64,000 nucleotides of DNA from Streptomyces luteolifulvus (GTDB lineage: Bacteria > Actinomycetota > Actinomycetes > Streptomycetales > Streptomycetaceae), in the NCBI RefSeq assembly GCF_008806595.1, contig NZ_VZRB01000043.1, forward strand, positions 1 through 64,000, in the 5' to 3' direction. Positions 24,790-33,030 of this stretch are shown piece after piece. Every line of letters starts with the position of its first letter. The stretch's first letter is position 1. The notes below the pieces were generated by a model. It ran no database searches. It had not been told where the DNA came from and saw only the letters and a list, made by a program, of their open reading frames with translations. The translations under genes were made by a program, and so were the position numbers.

Positions 24790-25194
24790 TCAGCCGTTGA
24801 GCAGCTCCGCCACCTCCCCCGCCACCGGCATACTGCTGAAGGACTGCGCCTCGGCGAACGGATCGGTCAGGGACTGGGAGTACAGCGGCTGGAAGTCGGC
24901 GAACTGGGTGGCGACTCCGTTGTCGAGGGGGTCGACACCGGTGCCGGCCAGCGGGTTGGGCCTGAGGGCCCACACCGGGCCCGTGGCGTAACCGACTGCA
25001 CCGGTCAGCGTCTCGATGCCGGTCTGCGGGTCGACGTCGCCGAACGAGACGGGTTGCGCATACAGCACGTCCGCAACCGGATCGGTGTCCGCGGACGCGG
25101 TCGCCGCGCCCGCTCCCAGCGCCACCCCCGCGGTCGCGAGGGCGACGAGGACGCGCTGGACGGTCGGAGTGTGGGGGGAGCCGTGTCGGGCCAT
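24790..25194 (-). CDS. Small secreted protein of unknown function
   Basis: A 134-residue protein with a clear signal peptide (RVLVALATAGVALGAGAATA, then cleavage near ASAD). The mature part is about 100 residues, with no cysteines and many short polar repeats (PVADVLYAQP, PVWALRPNPLAGTGVDPLDNG, FSSMPVAGEVAELLNG). ATG 25194 has AAGGTGG 8 nt upstream. A related small secreted protein is encoded at 31185-31613. No enzyme motif is visible. Confidence 0.72.
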   Translation of the reverse strand: MARHGSPHTPTVQRVLVALATAGVALGAGAATASADTDPVADVLYAQPVSFGDVDPQTGIETLTGAVGYATGPVWALRPNPLAGTGVDPLDNGVATQFADFQPLYSQSLTDPFAEAQSFSSMPVAGEVAELLNG

Positions 25195-25324
25195 TTCTGC
25201 TGCCACCTTCTGCAATGCGCCGGGTGATCGGACAGACACGAAGGGTAGTTGAGGTGTGACGCACGCTTCAAAGCCGACCCGCGGGGTCGTTCGGGGCCCG
25301 GCCGATGCCTCACACTGGTGTTCC

Positions 25325-25990
25325 GTGAGCTCCCATCCACCCATACCGACGCGAGTCGTGCTGCTCTGCGGCCCCTCCGGCTCCGGCAAGTCCCTTCTCG
25401 CGGCCCGTTCCGGCCTCCCGGTCCTGCGGCTCGACGACTTCTACAAGGAAGGCGACGACCCCACGCTGCCGCTGGTGGCCGGGAGCTCCGACATCGACTG
25501 GGACCACCCCGACTCATGGGACGCGGACACGGCCGTCGCCTCGATCGTGGAGTTGTGCCGCACGGGCCGTACGAACGTTCCCGTGTACGACATCGCGCTG
25601 AGCGCCCGTACCGGCACCGAGTCGGTCGACGTCGGGCGGACCCCGCTGTTCATCGCGGAGGGCATCTTCGCCGCCGAGATCGTCACCCGCTGCCAGGAGC
25701 TCGGCGTGCTGGCCGACGCGCTGTGTCTGAGCCGCGGCCCGGTCCGGACCTTCCGCCGGCGCTTCCTGCGGGACCTGAAGGAGGGCCGCAAGTCGGTGCC
25801 GTTCCTGCTGCGCCGCGGCTGGCGGCTGATGCGCCGGGAACGCTCGATCATCGCCCGCCAGACGGCGCTGGGCGCGCACCGCTGCGACAAGGACGAGGCC
25901 CTCGGCCGCCTCGCCGACGCGGCCGCGGGCCGCTGCCCGGCCGGCGGCAGGCTCCCCGCGGGGATCGGAGAGCGGACCGACGGCTCCTGA
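25325..25990 (+). CDS. Uridine kinase-like P-loop NTPase
   Basis: A 221-residue protein with a Walker A loop CGPSGSGKSLLA near residue 17, the nucleoside-kinase-like LRLDDFYKEGDDPTLP, DWDHPDSWD and a Walker B-type strand PLFIAEGIFAAEIV. This matches the uridine kinase/phosphoribulokinase superfamily, and the nucleoside context fits uridine or cytidine phosphorylation. The C-terminal third is basic (RTFRRRFLRDLKEGRKSVPFLLRRGWRLMRRER) and the lid differs from E. coli Udk, so the substrate is not certain. GTG 25325 is chosen because the fold begins just after it. Confidence 0.8.
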   Translation: MSSHPPIPTRVVLLCGPSGSGKSLLAARSGLPVLRLDDFYKEGDDPTLPLVAGSSDIDWDHPDSWDADTAVASIVELCRTGRTNVPVYDIALSARTGTESVDVGRTPLFIAEGIFAAEIVTRCQELGVLADALCLSRGPVRTFRRRFLRDLKEGRKSVPFLLRRGWRLMRRERSIIARQTALGAHRCDKDEALGRLADAAAGRCPAGGRLPAGIGERTDGS

Positions 25991-26043
25991 GCGCGCCCTC
26001 GCCCGCGCGTGAGCCGTAGGGGAGCGCCCCGAGCGCCCCGGAG

Positions 26044-26128
26044 ACCAACGGGGCAACACGCAACGAGAGCGGGACCGGACGGACCCCCCGGCCGCCCAGT
26101 CCCGCTTCCTTTGTGCTCCCCCGTTGGT
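26044..26128. terminator. Nested hairpins between convergent genes
   Basis: Outer arms ACCAACGGGG/CCCCGTTGGT (26044-26053 and 26119-26128) enclose inner arms AGCGGGAC/GTCCCGCT (26068-26075 and 26099-26106). It lies between the kinase-like gene and sigQ, which converge here, and probably ends both transcripts. Confidence 0.75.
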
Positions 26129-26189
26129 CCCCCGTGACCCCCGTCGGCCCCCCTGCTTGCTGCCCCCGTTACCTGCTCCCCCCGAACCT

Positions 26190-26927
26190 TCAGGCCACGA
26201 GCTCGCCGAAGGCGTCTGCCTCGTCACGGCCGAAGCTGAGGACCTCGTCCTCGCGCAGCCGGCGGAGCGACCGCCAGATGCTGGACTTCACCGTGCCGAC
26301 ACTGATGTCGAGGATCTCCGCGATCTCCGGGTCCGTGCGGCCCTCGTAGTAGCGCAGGACCAGCATGGTGCGCTGGAGCTCGGGCAGCCGGGCCAGCGCC
26401 TGCCACAGGACCGCGCGCAGCTCGGTGCCGCGCATCGCGTCCGTGTCACCGGGCGTCTCCGGCAGTTCCTCGGTCGGGTACTCGTTCAGCTTGCGGCGGC
26501 GCCACGCGCTGATGTGCAGATTGGTCATGGTGCGGCGGAGGTAGCCCCCGACCGCGGCCTTGTCACTGATCCGGTCCCACGCCTTGTACGTCGAGAACAG
26601 CGCGCTCTGCAGCAGGTCCTCGGCCTCGAAGCGGTCACCGGTGAGGTGATAGGCGGTCGCGTACAGGGAGGCGCGGCGCTCCTGGACGTAGGCGGTGAAC
26701 TCCGCCTCCGACACCGAACGACGCTCCCCCGGGTCCTCCCTGTACGCGCTTCCCCCGTGCGTTTCCCCCGTGAAACCGTCAACCACCGTCATGTACGCGG
26801 TGTGCTGACGCCCGGTGCCGCGAGCGCACCCCCGCCCGCTCACGGCACCGGACTTCTCCGAACCCCGGGTGACGTCGTGCAGACGCGTGATCACTGCGCT
26901 TGTGCTGGTGCTGTGCAGCGTGTTCAT
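26190..26927 (-). CDS. sigQ: ECF sigma factor SigQ
   Basis: A 245-residue SigE-type ECF sigma factor. Region 2 reads YVQERRASLYATAYHLTGDRFEAEDLLQSALFSTYKAW in the middle of the protein, and region 4 reads LARLPELQRTMLVLRYYEGRTDPEIAEILDISVGTVKSSIWRSL near the C-terminus. About 65 N-terminal residues precede the sigma domains, as expected if the ATG at 26927 is right; the later ATG at MTVVDGF is a possible shorter start. It is divergent from afsQ1, the arrangement known in S. coelicolor, where AfsQ1 activates sigQ and the system links nutrient (nitrogen) status to antibiotic production. Confidence 0.9.
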   Translation of the reverse strand: MNTLHSTSTSAVITRLHDVTRGSEKSGAVSGRGCARGTGRQHTAYMTVVDGFTGETHGGSAYREDPGERRSVSEAEFTAYVQERRASLYATAYHLTGDRFEAEDLLQSALFSTYKAWDRISDKAAVGGYLRRTMTNLHISAWRRRKLNEYPTEELPETPGDTDAMRGTELRAVLWQALARLPELQRTMLVLRYYEGRTDPEIAEILDISVGTVKSSIWRSLRRLREDEVLSFGRDEADAFGELVA

Positions 26928-27035
26928 CTCGCGCCCCCCGTGGTGGACTTCCCGGCGTTCTGCTGTGGTTCGACTTGCTTCCTTGCCTGTGCCGAAAAGC
27001 TTGCCCGGGCGACTTCATGGCCGTGTCCGCCGACT

Positions 27036-27051
27036 GTCACAGGCCTGTCAC
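27036..27051. promoter_or_regulatory. AfsQ1 binding box in the sigQ-afsQ1 intergenic region
   Basis: GTCAC (27036-27040), six bases, GTCAC (27047-27051) fits the published AfsQ1 motif GTnAC-n6-GTnAC exactly. A third half-site in the opposite direction (GTGAC, 27060-27064) follows, giving a TGTCACAGGGGTCTGTGACA dyad. Position between the divergent genes fits activation of sigQ and autoregulation. Confidence 0.8.
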
Positions 27052-27213
27052 AGGGGTCTGTGACAGCCCCCGCACAGGGGACGCACGGGTGGGTGCCGTA
27101 GGGACGGACGCACGGATATGCGCAAGCGGTTGCACGGCTCGCCGCGGGGGGCCGGGCAGACAGAGCACCCCCACAGGTCGAACCGCACCCCCTCCATGGG
27201 CCAGAATGAGCCC

Positions 27214-27891
27214 GTGCCTTCCCTGTTGCTGATCGAGGACGACGACGCCATCCGCACGGCCCTGGAGCTCTCACTGACGCGCCAGGGACACCGTGTGGCC
27301 ACTGCTGCCACCGGCGAGGACGGCTTGAAACTGCTGCGTGAGCAGCGGCCGGATCTGATCGTGCTGGACGTGATGCTGCCCGGCATCGACGGGTTCGAGG
27401 TGTGCCGGCGCATCCGGCGCACGGACCAGCTGCCGATCATCCTGCTGACCGCCCGCAGCGATGACATCGACGTGGTGGTCGGGCTGGAGTCCGGCGCCGA
27501 CGACTACGTCGTCAAGCCGGTGCAGGGCCGGGTGCTGGACGCCCGGATCCGTGCCGTGCTGCGGCGCGGGGAGCGGGAGGCGACCGACTCGGCGACCTTC
27601 GGTTCGCTCGTCATCGACCGTGCGGCCATGACCGTCACCAAGAACGGGGAGGATCTGCAGCTCACGCCGACCGAGCTGCGGCTGCTGCTCGAACTCAGCC
27701 GGCGGCCGGGGCAGGCCCTGTCGCGGCAGCAGCTGCTGCGGCTGGTGTGGGAGCACGACTACCTGGGTGACTCGCGGCTCGTCGACGCGTGTGTGCAGCG
27801 GCTGCGCGCCAAGGTCGAGGACGTGCCGTCGTCCCCGACCCTGATCCGGACCGTGCGCGGTGTGGGCTACCGGCTGGACACGCCTCAGTGA
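27214..27891 (+). CDS. afsQ1: Response regulator AfsQ1 (OmpR/PhoB family)
   Basis: A 225-residue regulator. The receiver domain has the acidic pocket LLIEDDDAIR, the phosphoacceptor aspartate in LIVLDVMLPGIDG (about residue 52), the switch threonine in LLTARSDDIDVV and lysine in DYVVKP. The C-terminal winged helix contains LTPTELRLLLELSRRPGQALSRQQLLRLVW and the ending RTVRGVGYRL. Length and sequence agree with S. coelicolor AfsQ1. GTG 27214 lies 6 nt after CAGAAT, so the message is probably leaderless. The stop overlaps the afsQ2 start. Confidence 0.95.
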   Translation: MPSLLLIEDDDAIRTALELSLTRQGHRVATAATGEDGLKLLREQRPDLIVLDVMLPGIDGFEVCRRIRRTDQLPIILLTARSDDIDVVVGLESGADDYVVKPVQGRVLDARIRAVLRRGEREATDSATFGSLVIDRAAMTVTKNGEDLQLTPTELRLLLELSRRPGQALSRQQLLRLVWEHDYLGDSRLVDACVQRLRAKVEDVPSSPTLIRTVRGVGYRLDTPQ

Positions 27892-29453
27892 CCGAAGCGC
27901 AAGGGGGGATCCGCGGCTGGGCCGTGGCTCGTAAGGGAGTGTGGTCGCGGCTGCGGTTCACCAGTCTGCGGTTGCGGCTCGTCGTCGTGTTCGCGCTGGT
28001 GGCGCTGACCGCCGCCGTGTCCGCGTCCGGGATCGCGTACTGGCTCAACCGCGAGGCGGTGCTCACCCGCACCCAGGACGCGGTGCTGCGGGACTTCCAG
28101 CAGGAGATGCAGAACCGCGCCGGCGCGCTGCCCGAGAACCCGACGCAGGACGAACTGCAGCACACCGCGGGTCAGATGGCCAACAGCAGCCAGCGTTTCA
28201 GCGTGCTGCTCGTCGCCGAGGACGCGAGCGGCCGGACGGTGTACGGCAATTCCGGCGCCCTCGACAGCTTCACGCTCAAGGACGTGCCCGCGTCGCTGCG
28301 CAAGGCCGTCAACAAGGAGCAGCCGGTCAACGGCGGCAACAAGTCCCCGTACCACCTGTACTGGCAGCGGGTCGTCGAGCACGACACCCCGTTTCTGGTG
28401 GCCGGCACGAAGGTGATCGGCGGCGGGCCGACCGGCTACATGCTCAAGTCGCTGGAACCGGAGGCCAAGGACCTCAACTCGCTGGCCTGGTCCCTCGGCA
28501 TCGCCACCGGCCTCGCGCTGATCGGCTCCGCGCTGCTCGCGCAGGCCGCCGCGACGACCGTGCTGAAGCCGGTGCACCGGCTCGGCATCGCCGCCCGCCG
28601 GCTCGGCGAGGGCAAGCTGGACACCCGGCTGAGGGTGTCGGGCACCGACGAACTGGCCGACCTTTCCCGGACGTTCAACAAGACGGCCGAGGCGCTGGAG
28701 AAGCGGGTGGCGGACATGGCCGCGCGCGACGAGGCGTCCCGCCGCTTCGTGGCCGACATGTCCCATGAACTGCGCACCCCGCTGACCGCCATCACCGCCG
28801 TGACCGAGGTGCTGGAGGAGGAACTGGAGACGGAGTCCGGGAGCATGGACCCGATGATCGAGCCGGCCGTACGGCTCGTCGTCAGCGAGACCCGGCGGCT
28901 GAACGACCTCGTCGAGAACCTCATGGAGGTCACCCGCTTCGACGCCGGCACCGCCCGGCTGGTGCTGGACGACGTCGACATCGCCGACCAGATCACCGCC
29001 TGCATCGACGCCCGCGCCTGGCTGGACGCGGTCGAGCTGGACGCCGAGCGCGGCATCCACGCCCGCCTCGACCCGCGCCGCCTCGACGTGATCCTGGCGA
29101 ACCTCATCGGCAACGCCCTCAAGCACGGCGGCTCGCCGGTGCGGGTCGCCGTGCGCCTCGCCGAGGACGAGCTCGTCATCAAGGTGCGGGACCACGGTCC
29201 CGGCATCCCCGAGGACGTCCTGCCGCACGTCTTCGACCGGTTCTACAAGGCGAGCGCCTCCCGCCCGCGCTCCGAGGGCAGCGGGCTCGGACTGTCCATC
29301 GCCCTGGAGAACGCCCACATCCACGGCGGCGAGATCACCGCCGCCAACTTCCCCGAGGGCGGCGCGGTGTTCACCCTGCGGCTGCCGCGGGACGCGTCGG
29401 CGCTCACGGAGCGGCCCCCCGGCGGCGACGAGGGCAAGAAGGGGGATGCCTGA
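27888..29453 (+). CDS. afsQ2: Sensor histidine kinase AfsQ2
   Basis: A 521-residue membrane kinase. A first transmembrane helix (LVVVFALVALTAAVSASGIA, near residue 30) and a second (SLGIATGLALIGSALLAQAA, near 205) enclose an extracellular sensor of about 150 residues. Then come a HAMP linker (VLKPVHRLGIAARRLGEGKLDTRL), the H-box MSHELRTPLTA with His293, and the ATPase domain with N-box NLIGNALKHGG, DHGPGIP and GSGLGLSIA. GTG 27888 overlaps the afsQ1 stop (GTGA), indicating coupled translation. It phosphorylates AfsQ1. Confidence 0.95.
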   Translation: MTEAQGGIRGWAVARKGVWSRLRFTSLRLRLVVVFALVALTAAVSASGIAYWLNREAVLTRTQDAVLRDFQQEMQNRAGALPENPTQDELQHTAGQMANSSQRFSVLLVAEDASGRTVYGNSGALDSFTLKDVPASLRKAVNKEQPVNGGNKSPYHLYWQRVVEHDTPFLVAGTKVIGGGPTGYMLKSLEPEAKDLNSLAWSLGIATGLALIGSALLAQAAATTVLKPVHRLGIAARRLGEGKLDTRLRVSGTDELADLSRTFNKTAEALEKRVADMAARDEASRRFVADMSHELRTPLTAITAVTEVLEEELETESGSMDPMIEPAVRLVVSETRRLNDLVENLMEVTRFDAGTARLVLDDVDIADQITACIDARAWLDAVELDAERGIHARLDPRRLDVILANLIGNALKHGGSPVRVAVRLAEDELVIKVRDHGPGIPEDVLPHVFDRFYKASASRPRSEGSGLGLSIALENAHIHGGEITAANFPEGGAVFTLRLPRDASALTERPPGGDEGKKGDA

Positions 29454-30133
29454 TGGACGTGCGACGTCAGACGACCGTACGACGTCGGATGGCCGTACAG
29501 CGGCTGATCACCGAGCGGCGGCTGATCATCGTACGGCGGCTGCCCGCACTCCCCGTGCTGCTGATCACCGTGTTCGCCGCCGTGCTCGCCGGGTGCGGCA
29601 TCCGGGCCACGGAGGTGCCCACGGACTTCGGCCCGGCGCCCTCCCGTGTGCGCTGCTCGCTGTCCGAGCCGGACGTCTCCGCGCAGGCCTCGCGCGGGCT
29701 GCCGGTGCGGGTGTTCCTGCTGTGCGGCTCGTCGCTGGTGGCCGTCGACCGGACGGTGCGCGTCCCGGACGGCACCGCGGACACCGAGCGGCGGGTGCTC
29801 GTGGCGCAGGGACTGCTCGACCAGCTCGCCGCGACGCCGTCGCCCGCCGAGAAGGAGGCCGGGTACAGCACGGACGTCCGCGGCGGCATGACCGTCACCG
29901 GGCCGCGCCCCCGGGACCCGGAGGACGCGCTGCGCCTGAGCACCCCGCCCGGCGACCTCTCCTCCTACGCCCTCGCCCAGGTGGTCTGCACGTTCTCCGA
30001 CTCGGCCGCGGCGGAGGGCGACGGTTCCGTCATCCTCGGCGGCCCGGGCGCGAGTCCGCTGCTCCGCTACGAGTGCACGGACGAGGTACGGGCTCGGCCG
30101 GGGAGCGCGGAACTGCCGTCGACGGAGGTGTAG
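29453..30133 (+). CDS. Lipoprotein encoded with afsQ1-afsQ2
   Basis: A 226-residue protein whose start overlaps the afsQ2 stop (TGATG). An arginine-rich head with short repeats (MDVRRQTTVRRRMAVQRLITERR) precedes a hydrophobic stretch and a lipobox VLAGC, so the mature protein is anchored outside the membrane and begins CGIRATEVPTDFGPAPSR. Repeated PVRVFLLCGSSLVAVDRTV-type strands resemble the GerMN-type lipoproteins often found after sensor kinases such as MtrB/LpqB, though this is not proven. It may modulate AfsQ2. A later start codon is possible because the arginine-rich head is unusually long. Confidence 0.85.
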   Translation: MDVRRQTTVRRRMAVQRLITERRLIIVRRLPALPVLLITVFAAVLAGCGIRATEVPTDFGPAPSRVRCSLSEPDVSAQASRGLPVRVFLLCGSSLVAVDRTVRVPDGTADTERRVLVAQGLLDQLAATPSPAEKEAGYSTDVRGGMTVTGPRPRDPEDALRLSTPPGDLSSYALAQVVCTFSDSAAAEGDGSVILGGPGASPLLRYECTDEVRARPGSAELPSTEV

Positions 30134-30245
30134 GCGGCGGGCGGGTGAGCCGCGGGGGCGTGCGTGTACGGGTGCGCCCCGGAGGTGAACCGAGCCACAA
30201 GAAAAAGCCGGAACCGATCGTGCCGGGGGACGCGTCTAGGGGGGC

Positions 30246-30797
30246 GTGCAGCGTCAAGGCTCCATCGGCGGCAGCGCCGCGATACGCGTCCGTGTGGCAG
30301 GGGGTGTACTCCTCGTCGCACACCTCGCGTTCGTCGCCTGGTTCACGCTGCGCCCGCTGGACGTTCCCTGGGTGATGCCGCCCAACCTGCATCCGCTTTC
30401 CGGTATCCGCGCGGATCTCGCGCTGGGCTGGCAGGAGGCCGCCCGTCGCATCGGCGAGGGGCTCGCGCTGCTCGCACCGCTGGGCGTCCTGCTCCCGATG
30501 GTGCACGGCAGGCTCTGGGCCTTCCCGCTCGGCTCCCTGGTCCGCACGGTCGCCGCGGGCGCCCTGGTCTCGCTGGGCATCGAGCTGCTGCAGACCGGCG
30601 TGCCCGGTCAGGTCGTGGACGTCGACTCGCTGCTCCTCAACACGGTGGGAGTGGCGCTGGCGCACCTCGCCGTCGTCCCCGCGTCCCGCGCATGGCTTCG
30701 CCGCAGGTCCCGGTCACGGCGACGGAGGCCCGCCCCCCAGGAGGAGACGTCTCAGGGTCGCACCCCGACGATTCCCAGGGTCGGCATCGCCCCGTAG
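30246..30797 (+). CDS. VanZ-like membrane protein
   Basis: A 183-residue protein with about four transmembrane segments (GGVLLVAHLAFVAWFTL, GLALLAPLGVLLPMV, LVRTVAAGALVSLGIELLQ, LLLNTVGVALAHLAVV). The conserved VanZ pattern RPLDVPWVMPPNLHP and SLGIELLQ...R/Q-x-x-DVDSLLLNTVG is present. VanZ proteins give low-level teicoplanin resistance in enterococci; in Streptomyces the role is mostly unknown. A basic arginine tail follows. GTG 30246 sits after AGGGGGGC. It is 112 bp beyond the lipoprotein gene, with nothing recognisable between. Confidence 0.82.
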   Translation: MQRQGSIGGSAAIRVRVAGGVLLVAHLAFVAWFTLRPLDVPWVMPPNLHPLSGIRADLALGWQEAARRIGEGLALLAPLGVLLPMVHGRLWAFPLGSLVRTVAAGALVSLGIELLQTGVPGQVVDVDSLLLNTVGVALAHLAVVPASRAWLRRRSRSRRRRPAPQEETSQGRTPTIPRVGIAP

Positions 30798-30889
30798 AGC
30801 GACGCTTTGTCCGCTTCGGTTCCGTAGCGTTGAAGACAGATGAGGCAGCCACTCGGGAAGCCTCGCCGGACGCTCGTGAAGGAGCCGAA

Positions 30890-31090
30890 ATGACCGCCAT
30901 TGCCCGCCCCACCCAAGGCCGCATGATCGGCGGAGTGTGCGCCGCGCTGGCACGGCGCTTCGGCACCTCCGCGACGACGATGCGCGTGATCTTCGTGCTC
31001 TCCTGTCTGCTGCCGGGCCCGCAGTTCCTGCTCTACATAGCGCTGTGGATCCTGCTGCCCTCGGAGGACAAGGCGCGGACTGCCTGGTAG
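30890..31090 (+). CDS. PspC-domain membrane protein
   Basis: A 66-residue protein that is essentially one PspC domain: QGRMIGGVCAALARRFG then the membrane helix MRVIFVLSCLLPGPQFLLYIALWILLP (split over positions 32-57). PspC proteins belong to envelope-stress systems, and stand-alone short forms are common in Streptomyces. GAAGGAG lies 5 nt before ATG 30890. A strong terminator follows. Confidence 0.88.
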   Translation: MTAIARPTQGRMIGGVCAALARRFGTSATTMRVIFVLSCLLPGPQFLLYIALWILLPSEDKARTAW

Positions 31091-31122
31091 GCCCCGTTTC
31101 CTGCACCGGCGTTCGGACGGAC

Positions 31123-31166
31123 GCCGGTGGGGCGCACCCCGTGTCCAAGGGGTGCGCCCCACCGGC
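31123..31166. terminator. Bidirectional hairpin terminator
   Basis: Perfect 18-bp arms (31123-31140 and 31149-31166) with an 8-nt loop between the convergent PspC and secreted-protein genes. Confidence 0.88.
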
Positions 31167-31184
31167 GCGTTCACCGGTTGCCGC

Positions 31185-31613
31185 TCAGTCGATCGGCATG
31201 GTGTGGAAGAGGCCCTCCGAGGGCAGGCCGTCCGTGGGCAGACCGTGCGCCGGAAGCGGCTTGCCGACCGGCATGGTGTGCAGGAGGTCCCCCGAGGGCA
31301 CGTCCCGGCCGACCGGCAGTCCGCCGAGGAGCCCCTTGACCGGCGCGGCGGGGCCGTCGGCGAGCAGCTTCTGCGTGGCCGGCTGGGCGGCGGCGAGACC
31401 CATGCCGGCCGCGTTCTGTCCCTGGGCCAGCGCCTGGTCGGCGCCCGGCAGGGTGCCGGTGAGGTGCTGGGCGGGGAGCGTCTGGTGGATGCCGTCGAGC
31501 GCCTGGGCGGCGTCCGGGGCGACCGGGGCGGCGTTCGCGGCGCCCGCGCCGGCGGCGGCGAAAGCGGCACCGAGAGCGGCGACGCCGAGGGTCTTGGCAG
31601 CAGACTGCTTCAT
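31185..31613 (-). CDS. Small secreted alanine/glycine/proline-rich protein
   Basis: A 142-residue protein with a signal peptide (MKQSAAKTLGVAALGAAFAA, cleavage near ANA-AP). The mature part is low-complexity and ends with three short similar phrases, DLLHTMPVGKPL, GLPTDGLPSEG and LFHTMPID. It is rich in Gln and Ala in the middle (DQALAQGQNAAGMGLAAAQPATQ). No function is recognised. It resembles small developmentally expressed secreted proteins of streptomycetes. The 140 bp upstream hold its promoter, and adenosine deaminase is encoded on the same strand before it. Confidence 0.75.
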   Translation of the reverse strand: MKQSAAKTLGVAALGAAFAAAGAGAANAAPVAPDAAQALDGIHQTLPAQHLTGTLPGADQALAQGQNAAGMGLAAAQPATQKLLADGPAAPVKGLLGGLPVGRDVPSGDLLHTMPVGKPLPAHGLPTDGLPSEGLFHTMPID

Positions 31614-31753
31614 GAAAATGCGTCCTCGAAATGGGATGACGGGGATGTGAGCGGTCCTCGACCGTAAACACGCCGAGCTGCCGTCCGCAAACACCGAAAT
31701 GCGAACGGATTGTAAAAACCCGCCCGCATTCCGTGCCGTCGCGATTCCCCCGA

Positions 31754-32917
31754 TCAGCCCTCTGTCTCCACAGAACCGCTGGTGGAGGCGGTCTGCTGGA
31801 ACAGCCATTCGGACTTCAGCTCGGCATATCCGGGCTTGATGACGTCATTGATCATCGCGAGTCGTTCATCGAAAGGAATGAACGCTGATTTCATCGCATT
31901 GACGGAGAACCACTGCATGTCGTCGAGCGTGTAACCGAATGCCTCGACAAGGTGCTCGAATTCCCGGGTCATGCTGGTGCCCGACATCAGACGGTTGTCG
32001 GTGTTCACGGTCGCCCGGAAGTGCAGCCGGCGCAGCAGCCCGATCGGGTGCTCGGCGTACGACGACGCCGCCCCCGTCTGGAGGTTGGAGCTGGGGCACA
32101 GCTCCAGCGGGATGCGCTTGTCCCGGACGTACGAGGCGAGCCGCCCCAGCTTCACCGAGCCGTCCTCGTGGAGCTGGATGTCGTCGATGATGCGCACGCC
32201 GTGCCCGAGCCGGTCGGCGCCGCACCACTGGAGGGCCTGCCAGATGGACGGCAGGCCGAAGGCCTCACCGGCGTGGATGGTGAAGTGGTTGTTCTCGCGC
32301 TTCAGGTACTCGAAGGCGTCGAGGTGCCGGGTGGGCGGGTAGCCGGCCTCGGCGCCGGCGATGTCGAAGCCCACGACGCCCAGGTCCCGGTACCGGTTGG
32401 CGAGTTCGGCGATCTCCAGGGCGCGGGCCGCGTGCCGCATGGCGGTGAGCAGGGCGCCGACGCGGATGCGGTGGCCGTTCGCCCGGGCGAGCCGCTCCCC
32501 TTCCCGGAAGCCCTCGTTGACGGCCTCGACGACCTCTTCGAGACTCAGCCCGCCTTCGAGGTGCTGCTCGGGGGCGTAGCGCACCTCGGCGTAGACGACA
32601 CCGTCCTCGGCGAGGTCCTCGGCGCACTCGGCGGCGACCCGGACCAGGGCGTCGCGGGTCTGCATGACGCCGACGGTGTGGGAGAAGGTCTCCAGGTACC
32701 GTTCCAGAGAGCCGGAGTCGGCGGCTTCGCGGAACCAGACGCCGAGCTTGTCCGGGTCGGTCTCGGGGAGTTGGGAGTAGCCCGTCTCGCGGGCGAGATC
32801 CACGACGGTGCCGGGGCGCAGCCCTCCGTCGAGGTGGTCGTGCAGCAGAACCTTGGGTGCCCGGCGGATCTGGTCCGAGCTCGGGGAGGTCCCCATCCGG
32901 TCAGTCTGGCTCGTCAT
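31754..32917 (-). CDS. add: Adenosine deaminase
   Basis: A 387-residue zinc TIM-barrel deaminase converting (deoxy)adenosine to (deoxy)inosine, which feeds the purine phosphorylase at 5060. Metal and active-site signatures are HDHLDGG near residue 25, FDIAGAEAGYP, FTIHAGEAFG, RLGHGVRI and the family's final ELCPSSNLQTG...HPIG with the zinc-site aspartate in NTDNRLMSG. ATG 32917 is 6 nt after a TAGAGT box (32924-32929, minus strand), so it is probably leaderless; GGAGGT overlaps this region as well. The palindrome at 32934 lies 4 bp upstream of the -10 box. Confidence 0.95.
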   Translation of the reverse strand: MTSQTDRMGTSPSSDQIRRAPKVLLHDHLDGGLRPGTVVDLARETGYSQLPETDPDKLGVWFREAADSGSLERYLETFSHTVGVMQTRDALVRVAAECAEDLAEDGVVYAEVRYAPEQHLEGGLSLEEVVEAVNEGFREGERLARANGHRIRVGALLTAMRHAARALEIAELANRYRDLGVVGFDIAGAEAGYPPTRHLDAFEYLKRENNHFTIHAGEAFGLPSIWQALQWCGADRLGHGVRIIDDIQLHEDGSVKLGRLASYVRDKRIPLELCPSSNLQTGAASSYAEHPIGLLRRLHFRATVNTDNRLMSGTSMTREFEHLVEAFGYTLDDMQWFSVNAMKSAFIPFDERLAMINDVIKPGYAELKSEWLFQQTASTSGSVETEG

Positions 32918-32933
32918 TTCCGCACTCTACCTC

Positions 32934-32945
32934 CTACGCGCGTAG
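32934..32945. promoter_or_regulatory. Palindromic operator before add
   Basis: Perfect CTACGCGCGTAG, 4 bp from the -10 box TAGAGT of add. Confidence 0.87.
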
Positions 32946-32956
32946 ATCACCCGGTG

Positions 32957-32976
32957 TACGTATCCGTCGATACGTA
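32957..32976. promoter_or_regulatory. Second inverted repeat in the add/hydrolase divergent region
   Basis: TACGTATC (32957-32964), spacer CGTC, GATACGTA (32969-32976). It is a perfect 8-bp dyad located between add and the divergent hydrolase gene, and a candidate binding site for another regulator. Confidence 0.55.
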
Positions 32977-33030
32977 ACGGTGACCACGCGGACCAGTGGC
33001 GTACACCCTCGCTTCTGACACTGTTCTGTC

